Assembly: GCA_002422125.1 (NCBI GenBank)
Contig: DITF01000301.1
Span: 1 to 12,021, forward strand
DNA length: 12,021 bases
Direction: 5' to 3'
Origin: a bacterium UBP17_UBA6191
GTDB lineage: Bacteria; Muiribacteriota; UBA6191
In this document: one piece after another, positions 1 through 5,784 of the stretch
Layout of the letters: each line of letters begins with the position of its first letter
Numbering within the stretch: position 1 is the first letter of the stretch
Program-made: the position numbers and the translations under genes
Notes under the pieces: generated by a model
What the model saw: the letters and a program-made list of their open reading frames with translations, nothing else
Database searches by the model: none
Told to the model about the DNA's origin: nothing

Positions 1-84
1 AATGGACTAAAAATGATGAAGCTGGATGCGGAGGTATTTATGCAAGAAGAATTGCAAGCTGGCATTGGATATTCCCTTGTATAG
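1..84 (+). CDS. Possible 3' end of an upstream gene (partial at window edge)
   Basis: Frame 1 is open from the first base to a TAG at 82-84 and encodes 27 residues (NGLKMMKLDAEVF, then MQEELQAGIGYSLV). The composition looks like a normal protein tail, but it is too short to assign to a family. Frame 3 is also open from the window edge to a TGA near 95; its product is rich in Trp and Cys and looks less natural. If frame 1 is real, its stop overlaps the beginning of the oxidoreductase gene, as expected for translational coupling. Within the same frame, a GGAGG at 30-34 precedes ATG 40 at good spacing, so a 14-codon leader peptide is another reading. No function can be given. Confidence 0.3.
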   Translation, partial: NGLKMMKLDAEVFMQEELQAGIGYSLV

Positions 85-1180
85 ATCAGTGGTGATCGGT
101 TTAGGACGGATTGGATTTTCGCTGGAAGGCGATAAGTTTAGAGCATCCCCCTGCACCCATTCCGGATCATTTGCCGCCCATCCCGATTTTGATCTTGTAG
201 GTGGTTTTGATACAGATCCAGAGGCCGGAACTGATTTTTTGGAAAAATACCCTGGTATCTGTGTGGGTTCTGAGAATATCTTAGAATTTCTGGAAAAGAC
301 AAGACCCTCGGTGGTTTCTGTCTCGGTGACTTCCTCGGCCCATTTGGAAATTCTTAAGGCACTGTGGGAATATCAAAAAAAGCACCAGACCATTTTAGGC
401 ATACTTCTGGAAAAGCCCGTGGGCATGGATGTAAAAGAGGCTCTGGAGATTCAAAAGCTTTGTGAGGAAATGAAGGCCTTTGTGGTGGTTTGTCATGACA
501 GACGGTTTTATACGGAGTTTCAGTACTACCGCGATTTGATTCAAAATAAAAAATTTGGGCAATTAAGACATATGCGCATAGAGATAAACTGTGGATCTTA
601 TGCCGAAGGCAGTGGTCGCAGAACCCCAAATCTCAAGTTTGGTGGGCCCATGCTTCATGATGGGACTCATTTGGTGGATCTGGTTCAGTTTTTGGTGGGG
701 GAGCCCGGTTGGGTCCAGGCAATGTGCACCCGTTCTTCAAAAATGATTCACACAGAAGATACTTGCTTGGGCAATATGTATTTTGAAGATGGCCGTTCTG
801 TCAGTTTTTTATGTGGAGGCCGCCGAAAATATTTTCATTTTGCATTGGAGCTTGGTTTTGAGAAGGCCAGAATTTTACACGGAAACTCGCAATTGATTTG
901 GCTTAAAAGACAAAAAGGCGGCTATTTTCTGGAAGAGATGCCCGTTGGGCTACCTGAGGCAAAAAATCCATATTTACAAAGATTGAATCACTTGGCTTTA
1001 GGTATGCAGGGTAAAACCGAGTCCATGGCCTCGGTGCAGGATGGTATTCGCACCCTGGAAATTATTGATGATATCTATGAATCAGCTCGCAGTGGTGGTG
1101 CGATGAGAGCCACGGGTAAAAATCCTGCCTATCCCCCAAAGGCTATGGTTGGCAGAATTCACATAAAACCGTTAGAATGA
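26..1180 (+). CDS. Gfo/Idh/MocA family NAD(P)-dependent oxidoreductase
   Basis: Members of this family oxidise or reduce sugars, sugar acids or sugar nucleotides in the cytoplasm using NAD(P). The N-terminal Rossmann motif is VVIGLGRIGFSLEGD (about residues 22-36 of the 384-residue reading). The family's nicotinamide-proximal EKP motif lies in LLEKPVG (residues 127-133). The C-terminal half carries GGPMLHDGTHLVDLVQFLVG (207-226), which matches the family pattern GG-x-D-x-G-x-H-x-x-D and supplies the likely catalytic Asp/His. The start is uncertain. ATG 26 gives 17 residues before the conserved LYRSVVIGLG. TTG 77, which overlaps the upstream TAG at 82-84, or GTG 89/92 would give a start more usual for the family, but none has a clear Shine-Dalgarno. 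The dehydratase gene follows after 24 bp, pointing to nucleotide-sugar synthesis; the exact substrate cannot be read from the sequence. Confidence 0.88.
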   Translation: MRRYLCKKNCKLALDIPLYRSVVIGLGRIGFSLEGDKFRASPCTHSGSFAAHPDFDLVGGFDTDPEAGTDFLEKYPGICVGSENILEFLEKTRPSVVSVSVTSSAHLEILKALWEYQKKHQTILGILLEKPVGMDVKEALEIQKLCEEMKAFVVVCHDRRFYTEFQYYRDLIQNKKFGQLRHMRIEINCGSYAEGSGRRTPNLKFGGPMLHDGTHLVDLVQFLVGEPGWVQAMCTRSSKMIHTEDTCLGNMYFEDGRSVSFLCGGRRKYFHFALELGFEKARILHGNSQLIWLKRQKGGYFLEEMPVGLPEAKNPYLQRLNHLALGMQGKTESMASVQDGIRTLEIIDDIYESARSGGAMRATGKNPAYPPKAMVGRIHIKPLE

Positions 1181-1204
1181 CATCTTTTTTGAACGAGGAG
1201 TACA

Positions 1205-2200
1205 ATGGGTTCTGATTTTCTCAAAGGGAAAAATATCCTGGTAACGGGGGGCACTGGCTCAATTGGTGGCTCATTGGTGCGGGACATCCTGAATCAGAAT
1301 CCAGCCTCGGTGCGAGTATTGTCTCGGGATGAATTCAAGCAATACCAACTGGCTCAGACCTTGGGTCATGATCCAAGGATCCGCTTTCTTCTGGGTGATA
1401 TTCGCGATAAAGAACGGTTAACCATGGCCATGGAAAGCGCGGATTATGTATTTAATGCCGCGGCCCTAAAACAGGTGCCATCCTGCGAAGACAATCCCTT
1501 TGAGGCCGTCAAAACCAATGTGATTGGAACTCAGAATGTGATAGAAGTGGCCATGAAACTTAATGTGGAAAAAGTGGTGCTCATTTCTACAGATAAGGTT
1601 GTCAATCCGGTCAATACCATGGGAACTACCAAACTTCTGGCAGAAAAATTAATGCGTACGGCTCATCGATACAAAGGTAGTCGCCGCACAGTTTTTACCT
1701 GTGTACGATTTGGAAATGTTTTAGGAACCAGAGGCTCGGTGCTACCTTTATTTTTTGAGCAATTAAAACAGGGAAGGCCCCTGACCTTGACTCATCCTGA
1801 AATGACTAGATTTCTTATGACCATGCAAAGGGCGGTAACTTTGGTGTTAAAGGGTGCAGAATTAGCTTCCCGTGGGGAAATTTTTATCATGAAAATGCCA
1901 TCCGTCAGAATGGGTGATCTGGTTTCGGTGATCAATACTGAATTTGCCAAAGCCAAGGGGCTTTTATCAGTGCCTATTGATGTGGTGGGAGTGCGGGAAG
2001 GTGAAAAGATGCATGAAGAGCTTTTGTTTGATAATGAACGCTCCATGTGTCATGAGATGGAAGATATGTTGGTAGTGGGGTTTTTGCAAAGACCCAAACG
2101 GGTGCCGGAAACGGTATACAAATCAGATTGTGTTCCGCTTATGAATCGTGTTCAGATTTTAGAGATGTTGTTAAATGATGAATTGGGAAAATCGCTGTAA
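1205..2200 (+). CDS. CapE/FnlA-like UDP-N-acetylhexosamine 4,6-dehydratase (polysaccharide biosynthesis SDR)
   Basis: This is a soluble 331-residue extended short-chain dehydrogenase of the family that converts UDP-GlcNAc to 4-keto-6-deoxy sugar nucleotides for surface glycans. Visible motifs are the NAD(P)-binding TGGTGSIGG (residues 14-22), SRDE (40-43), GDIRD (64-68), AAALKQVPSCEDNPFEA (85-101), STDK (128-131), VRFGNVLGTRGSVLPLF (167-183) and THPEMTRF (196-203). In the YxxxK position the Tyr is replaced by Met: M139 with K143 in NTMGTTK. This Ser-Met-Lys arrangement is known for WbpM-type and CapE/FnlA-type dehydratases, whereas FlaA1/PseB keep Tyr. The length matches the short, membrane-free forms rather than long WbpM. 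GAGGAG at 1195-1200 lies 4 nt before the ATG. The 3' end overlaps the next gene by 26 bp. Whether it inverts C5 cannot be decided here. Confidence 0.88.
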   Translation: MGSDFLKGKNILVTGGTGSIGGSLVRDILNQNPASVRVLSRDEFKQYQLAQTLGHDPRIRFLLGDIRDKERLTMAMESADYVFNAAALKQVPSCEDNPFEAVKTNVIGTQNVIEVAMKLNVEKVVLISTDKVVNPVNTMGTTKLLAEKLMRTAHRYKGSRRTVFTCVRFGNVLGTRGSVLPLFFEQLKQGRPLTLTHPEMTRFLMTMQRAVTLVLKGAELASRGEIFIMKMPSVRMGDLVSVINTEFAKAKGLLSVPIDVVGVREGEKMHEELLFDNERSMCHEMEDMLVVGFLQRPKRVPETVYKSDCVPLMNRVQILEMLLNDELGKSL

Positions 2201-2759
2201 TCAAGCCTTGGCGGTAGTAAAACGGTCTGTATCGCCAGCACGGTATTTGCATATTGAGGGAGTAGTACAAACGGCCATGATTTTGGCTACTCGATACTCG
2301 CTGGATCCAATGGCAATTCGTATGGCAGCCATTTTGCATGACAGAACCAAGGAACTACCAAAACCGCAGCAACTAAAACTATTGGAGGAAGTAAAACCCG
2401 ATCTAATGACCCTGAAGTCTCCAGCCCTCTGGCATGCAAAAACGGCTCATTATCTGGCTATACATGAGTTTCAGTTATCTGAAGAGTGGGCCGAACCAAT
2501 TCGCTGGCATACAACTGGAAGAGAAAACATGTCATTGTCCGATATGGTGTTATATGTAGCTGATCAGATTGAACCAGGTAGAGAATTTTATGACCCAAAG
2601 GACATGGAATTGGCTCAAAATAATATTTATGCGGCCATGAAAAAAATTCTGCAGGCTAAACTAATGTTCACCATGCAAAAAGGGCAACCCCTACATCAGG
2701 ATAGTCTGGCTTGCTGGAACTGGCTTTGTACTTCCTCACCCAGAGTATATGAAGCTTAA
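2175..2759 (+). CDS. yqeK: YqeK-type HD-domain phosphohydrolase (probable symmetrical Ap4A hydrolase)
   Basis: YqeK proteins are cytoplasmic HD-domain metalloenzymes that split diadenosine tetraphosphate into two ADP. The expected metal ligands are all visible in the 194-residue product: His26 in RYLHIEGV, His55-Asp56 in AAILHDRTKEL, His87 in LWHAKTAHYLA, His112 in IRWHTTGRENMS and Asp130 in VLYVADQIEPGR. The last two motifs are characteristic of YqeK rather than of HD proteins in general, and the length is typical. ATG 2175 and ATG 2178 are both possible starts, and both overlap the dehydratase gene end, so translational coupling is likely. In many bacteria yqeK sits with nadD and rsfS; neither is present here, but the LCP gene that often follows yqeK does, overlapping by 11 bp. 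Confidence 0.88.
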   Translation: MMNWENRCNQALAVVKRSVSPARYLHIEGVVQTAMILATRYSLDPMAIRMAAILHDRTKELPKPQQLKLLEEVKPDLMTLKSPALWHAKTAHYLAIHEFQLSEEWAEPIRWHTTGRENMSLSDMVLYVADQIEPGREFYDPKDMELAQNNIYAAMKKILQAKLMFTMQKGQPLHQDSLACWNWLCTSSPRVYEA

Positions 2760-3957
2760 GGGACTGCTTAAAAAGGTTTTGTACCTGGTTCCAGATTTTC
2801 CTGGAATTGCCCACAGGCCATCCCAATTTGAATTGGTGGATTTAAAACAGTCTCCGGCCATAACTCCTAAAAAACGATATCTTAAACCGATTTTTTTGAT
2901 GCTGGCAGTGCTTTTTAGTGCGCTTGTTTTGTGGGTAAATCTGATGCTGAGCCACCAGGAGAATGAAGTTGTCAAAATCAGGACTCAGCCTCAACCAGTC
3001 ATGAAAGCTTCCTCGACTCCTTCAGAAGTTAAGACAGAAACCCCCAAAACCAGCTATACCATATTGATGTTAGGAAAAGAGGATGATGGGCGCGCAGATA
3101 CGATCATTTTGTGCCACATGCAGATTGATACAGGAACAATTCGTATCCTGAGTTTTCCAAGGGACACAAGAGTTTTAACTGCCCATAAAGGAACTCTGGT
3201 CATGGATAAGGTTTCGCATGCCTTTCGCTGGGGAGGGTTGGAACTTCTGACTCACTCCATACAAGAGTTTCTGCGTATCCCAGTCGATCACACAGTTGTC
3301 ATAGATCTGGTTATTTTTCGCAAGATTATTGACGCCATTGGTGGAGTCGAAGTCGATGTGGAAAAAGATTTAAAATATACGGATAAGGCTCAGGGATTAA
3401 CCATCAATATCAATAAAGGGCTTCAGGTCTTAAATGGAGAAAATGCCGAAGGGTATGTACGATATAGAAGTGATGGCCTTGGCGATCTGGGACGAATTGA
3501 GAGACAAAAAAAGTTTATAGCTGCATTTTTGACCAGAGTTAAATCGTTAAAGACGATTGGATGGGAATCACTTAAGGTATTGGGACGAATGCCTGGATTT
3601 ATTCTGGATTTATATAAGGATGTGGACACAACCATTCCCGTGGAACTTTTTGTAAAACTTCTGATGGCCTTTGGTGACATGGATAGGGAAAAAATAGCCT
3701 TTCGTACCATGGCCGGAGCAGGGGAATACATTCCTGTGCCCCAGTACAAAAAGAAAATTAATTTTTTTATGAGTTCTGAGGCCGATGTCCATGAAAGTCG
3801 CAATTGGATTTTAAACGGGTATGATATCAACTTTGAACAGTTGGATCAGACCGAATATTTTTCGCGATTTAAACCGCTTACGGACTCAATTCCTTCCATG
3901 GAGTCCATCACATCTGTTGATTCTGTTTCCACAGAATCAAGCCCACCCAGGACATAA
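2749..3957 (+). CDS. LCP (LytR-CpsA-Psr) family protein, membrane-anchored
   Basis: LCP proteins transfer undecaprenyl-linked glycopolymers onto the cell wall or related acceptors outside the cytoplasmic membrane. The 402-residue product has a cytoplasmic N-terminus of about 47 residues, one membrane segment (about 48-67, PIFLMLAVLFSALVLWVNLM) and a polar linker to about 102. The LCP domain (about 103-265) follows, with YTILMLGKEDDGRADTI (Arg115, Asp117), ILSFPRDTRV (Arg138, Asp139) and the late arginine cluster YVRYRSDGLGDLGRIERQ (236-253). These Arg/Asp residues bind the polyprenyl-phosphate and metal in known LCP structures. After residue 375 there is a Ser/Thr-rich tail ending in SPPRT. 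The gene overlaps yqeK by 11 bp and its stop codon directly abuts the next ATG. A glycopolymer ligase role fits the sugar-nucleotide genes upstream, but LCP function in Gram-negative bacteria is poorly known. Confidence 0.87.
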   Translation: MKLKGLLKKVLYLVPDFPGIAHRPSQFELVDLKQSPAITPKKRYLKPIFLMLAVLFSALVLWVNLMLSHQENEVVKIRTQPQPVMKASSTPSEVKTETPKTSYTILMLGKEDDGRADTIILCHMQIDTGTIRILSFPRDTRVLTAHKGTLVMDKVSHAFRWGGLELLTHSIQEFLRIPVDHTVVIDLVIFRKIIDAIGGVEVDVEKDLKYTDKAQGLTININKGLQVLNGENAEGYVRYRSDGLGDLGRIERQKKFIAAFLTRVKSLKTIGWESLKVLGRMPGFILDLYKDVDTTIPVELFVKLLMAFGDMDREKIAFRTMAGAGEYIPVPQYKKKINFFMSSEADVHESRNWILNGYDINFEQLDQTEYFSRFKPLTDSIPSMESITSVDSVSTESSPPRT

Positions 3958-4743
3958 ATGCAGATTTTGGAAACTGAAAAACTTCTGTTTGATTTACGCC
4001 CACACTGGATTCTTTCCGTTAAAGAAACCTGGTGTTTTATACCATATGTGTTTCTGGGGTTGGTTTTTTGGTTGGCAGGGGATAAGGTCACGGTTTTTTT
4101 TGCGGGGTTAAGTAGTTTTATGCCAGCCTTAAATCCTATCATAAACTTTCTGAATACTATTCCACGAGTCTGGCTGGCTTGTGGTCTGATTCTGATCAAT
4201 ATTCTGATATTGTCCCTTATACAAATCCGTCCCAAACAGCTTTTGATTCATACATTGGGCTTGTTTTTTATATTTATGAGTAGTAGTGCTCTGCCCGAAA
4301 TAGCCAATCTGGAGTTTAGGCTGTTAATTCTTTGGGGTATATTAGGCATATTTTTTACCGTCTTGAGGCTCAATCACACGCGCTATCTTGTGACTAATTT
4401 AAGGATTGTGATCCGTTCCGGTTTTATGGGGGGCAGTGAAAGAACATTTTTTATAAACCGAATTCAGGATCTGGTTTTACAAAGAAGTTTTAGTGGCAGA
4501 TTTTTTGGCTTTGGCACTATTATTCCCATTACAGCTTCCCAGCTTGGGATGGGAAATATGGGTTCCAATGCTTCCATGGCTACTGGGGGTTCAATAGGCC
4601 CAGCTATGGCCGGTGCCAGTGTGGGTTTTTCTCAGTCCAGAAATACAGTGGCTGCCTCTGAGGAGTTTTGTTTGTACTGTATTCCATCTCCTCAGAGTGT
4701 TTATAAGGCCATTCTTGAAAATCTTCAACCGTTGGCGCTGTAG
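3958..4743 (+). CDS. Multi-pass membrane protein with C-terminal bacterial PH-like domain
   Basis: The 261-residue protein has hydrophobic segments at about 25-42, 71-90, 95-112 and 119-137, so probably four membrane spans. A cytoplasm-facing bacterial PH (bPH2/YdbT-like) domain follows from about 140. The core pattern is YLVTNLRIVIRSGFMGG, then FINRIQDLVLQRSFSGRFFG and FGTIIPITAS, which matches the usual TNxRI, IxxI and GFGTI strands of these domains. A Gly/Ala/Ser/Met-rich stretch (about 196-227) interrupts the domain before its final strand and helix (EEFCLYCIPSP to the C-terminus). The ATG directly follows the LCP stop codon, with AGGA at 3949-3952 as a modest ribosome binding site. The 3' end overlaps convergent fabI by 19 bp. 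The physiological role of such proteins is unknown; co-transcription with the LCP gene suggests an envelope task. Confidence 0.72.
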   Translation: MQILETEKLLFDLRPHWILSVKETWCFIPYVFLGLVFWLAGDKVTVFFAGLSSFMPALNPIINFLNTIPRVWLACGLILINILILSLIQIRPKQLLIHTLGLFFIFMSSSALPEIANLEFRLLILWGILGIFFTVLRLNHTRYLVTNLRIVIRSGFMGGSERTFFINRIQDLVLQRSFSGRFFGFGTIIPITASQLGMGNMGSNASMATGGSIGPAMAGASVGFSQSRNTVAASEEFCLYCIPSPQSVYKAILENLQPLAL

Positions 4744-5486
4744 CCCATATCTACAAATAGAATCTGTCCGGTAATGCCAGTACTCAATGGCCCGACCAAA
4801 AAGGCCGCAGTGTCTCCGACTTCTTCGGCTGTGACTGCTCTTTTGATGGAGGATCTTTCGGCGGCCACTGATTGCATATCACGAAATCCTTTAATACCTG
4901 AGGCCGCCAAGGTGCGGATAGCCCCAGCCGAGATGGCATTTACTCTGGTATCTGTAGCTCCAAATTCATTAGCTAAATAGCGAACCTCTGCTTCTAATGC
5001 GGCTTTGGCAACTCCCATCAGACCATAGTTCTGAATCGCCCTTTGAGAACCATAATATGTCATGGTAACTAGGCTCGAACCCGGATTTAAAATTGGTTTA
5101 GCATGTTTTGCCATAGCAATAAATGTCCAGGCTGATATGGTCATAGCCTCACTGAATGCTTCGAGACTGACAGAGGAAATATCAGGGTTTGACAAGGCTT
5201 CTTTACTAGCATAGGCCACAGAGTGGATTAAAAAATCTATTTTTCCATAGGTCTGTTCCGCTTTTTGCATCACCGCAGCAATATCACTCTCTTTGGTCAG
5301 ATCACAATTCTCAATAAATCCAGCCCCAATTTCCTCACCCAAGGGCCGAACGCGCTTTTCCATGATTTCACCGGCGTAGGTTACTCCAAATTCCGCGCCT
5401 AAAGCTTTAATAGAGCGGGCACAACCCCAGGCAATACTTTTGTCGTTGGCAATCCCAAATATTATTCCCTTTTTTCCCTGAAGCAT
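4725..5486 (-). CDS. fabI: Enoyl-[acyl-carrier-protein] reductase (NADH) FabI
   Basis: FabI catalyses the last reduction in each cycle of type II fatty acid elongation, trans-2-enoyl-ACP to acyl-ACP. The 253-residue product begins MLQGKKGIIFGIANDKSIAWG, up to residue 21, containing the atypical SDR cofactor motif of FabI. The signature Tyr-x6-Lys is Tyr154-Lys161 in QNYGLMGVAKAALEA. Tyr144 corresponds to E. coli Tyr146, and the substrate-loop motif AASGIKGF (194-201) is present. The start is the ATG at 5486, because GGGAG lies 5 nt upstream at 5492-5496; a longer frame reaching 5537 adds 17 unconserved residues. The protein ends shortly after FVDMGYSANG, about nine residues shorter than E. 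coli FabI. It is the only minus-strand gene and appears monocistronic, converging with the PH-domain gene. FabI is the target of triclosan and isoniazid-type inhibitors in other species. Confidence 0.96.
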   Translation of the reverse strand: MLQGKKGIIFGIANDKSIAWGCARSIKALGAEFGVTYAGEIMEKRVRPLGEEIGAGFIENCDLTKESDIAAVMQKAEQTYGKIDFLIHSVAYASKEALSNPDISSVSLEAFSEAMTISAWTFIAMAKHAKPILNPGSSLVTMTYYGSQRAIQNYGLMGVAKAALEAEVRYLANEFGATDTRVNAISAGAIRTLAASGIKGFRDMQSVAAERSSIKRAVTAEEVGDTAAFLVGPLSTGITGQILFVDMGYSANG

Positions 5487-5491
5487 TTTTT

Positions 5492-5496
5492 CTCCC
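5492..5496 (-). promoter_or_regulatory. Ribosome binding site of fabI
   Basis: GGGAG on the minus strand lies 5 nt from the ATG at 5486 and decides the start against the in-frame upstream ATGs. A purine-rich spacer separates the two. Confidence 0.7.
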
Positions 5497-5512
5497 TGTA
5501 GTTTTATGTGAC

Positions 5513-5542
5513 TGTATACCATGACAAAGGACGACAAGACAA
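5513..5542 (-). promoter_or_regulatory. Candidate sigma70-type promoter for fabI
   Basis: On the minus strand TTGTCT (5537-5542) and TATACA (5513-5518) are separated by 18 bp. Each matches 4 of 6 consensus positions. Transcription would begin near 5506 and give a short leader of about 20 nt before the fabI start codon. This is a by-eye match in an AT-rich region, so it is only a candidate. Confidence 0.3.
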
Positions 5543-5638
5543 ATTAGATTAAAGCATGGACAACTCTGCAAGAACCAACAAAAATAAACCAGAACAAATC
5601 ATGGCTTAAGACCTGCATTTACAGGCTAATTTTTGCTG

Positions 5639-5662
5639 AAACCCTTGATTAATTCAGGGTTT
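5639..5662. repeat. 24-bp imperfect palindrome, operator-like
   Basis: Arms AAACCCT (5639-5645) and AGGGTTT (5656-5662) are perfect inverted copies, and the centre ATTAAT (5648-5653) is also nearly self-complementary. In total 20 of 24 positions obey two-fold symmetry. There is no following T-run on either strand, so it does not resemble an intrinsic terminator. It lies in the divergent region and overlaps the -35 hexamer of the candidate plus-strand promoter, which is where a dimeric repressor would bind. Confidence 0.45.
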
Positions 5663-5674
5663 GTATGCTTTAAA
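5645..5674 (+). promoter_or_regulatory. Candidate promoter of the HEAT-gatA-gatB-glgA operon
   Basis: TTGATT (5645-5650) and TTTAAA (5669-5674) are 18 bp apart, each matching 4 of 6 sigma70 consensus positions. TGC directly before the -10 gives an extended -10 element. Transcription would start near 5681, leaving a leader of about 100 nt before the ATG at 5781. It is the best candidate in the gap, but unproven. Confidence 0.35.
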
Positions 5675-5698
5675 AAGGAAGATTTTTACCCTATTGCC

Positions 5699-5774
5699 AA
5701 GGGATCATGCTCCGTGTTACAGTTCGATTCTGTAGCCGTCCTGGACCGGAAGTTGCCGGCGGGATCCTTAGGGG
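5699..5774 (+). promoter_or_regulatory. Putative structured 5' leader with a tRNA T-arm-like hairpin
   Basis: The stretch before the HEAT gene can be folded by eye into a closed three-helix element. The outer helix pairs AAGG-ATC (5699-5706, G5703 bulged) with GATCCTT (5763-5769). The second helix pairs GTTACAG (5716-5722) with CTGTAGC (5730-5736) around the loop TTCGATT, which satisfies the tRNA T-psi-C loop consensus. The third pairs CCGG with CCGG across AAGTTG (about 5745-5758). The outer helix ends directly before AGGGG (5770-5774), the Shine-Dalgarno. CCCTA (5689-5693) can alternatively pair with TAGGG (5769-5773) and would mask it. The segment is visibly more GC-rich than the rest of the gap. 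It does not match a riboswitch class that I recognise. Confidence 0.3.
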
Positions 5775-5784
5775 ATTTCTATGA
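5707..5784 (+). CDS. Possible upstream ORF overlapping the HEAT gene start
   Basis: An ATG at 5707 opens 25 codons, starting MLRVTVRFCSRPGPEVAGG, and ends at TGA 5782-5784, which overlaps the next ATG as ATGA. Such an overlap is typical of coupled genes, but the only purine-rich stretch upstream (AAGGG at 5699-5703) is 3 nt from the ATG, too near to be a good ribosome binding site. The peptide resembles nothing I know. The same bases can form the leader RNA structure, which competes with the coding reading. Confidence 0.15.
   Translation: MLRVTVRFCSRPGPEVAGGILRGFL

Noticed and set aside
3423..3830. Minus-strand open frame of 135 codons within the LCP gene
   Set aside because: It is antisense to the conserved LCP domain and shows no family features.
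5487..5537. Longer fabI reading starting at 5537
   Set aside because: The 17 added residues are not FabI-like, while the ATG at 5486 has a well-spaced GGGAG and begins at the family's usual N-terminus.
5612..5634. Hairpin CCTG-CATTTA-CAGG followed by a short T-run, as a terminator
   Set aside because: The stem is only 4 bp and there is no plus-strand gene upstream for it to terminate.
5650..5745. tRNA gene suggested by the T-arm-like hairpin at 5718-5734
   Set aside because: The acceptor half GCCGTCC has no complementary 5' partner at the expected distance, no anticodon arm forms (GCCAA against TGCTC), and no D-arm is seen. Only the T-arm is present.
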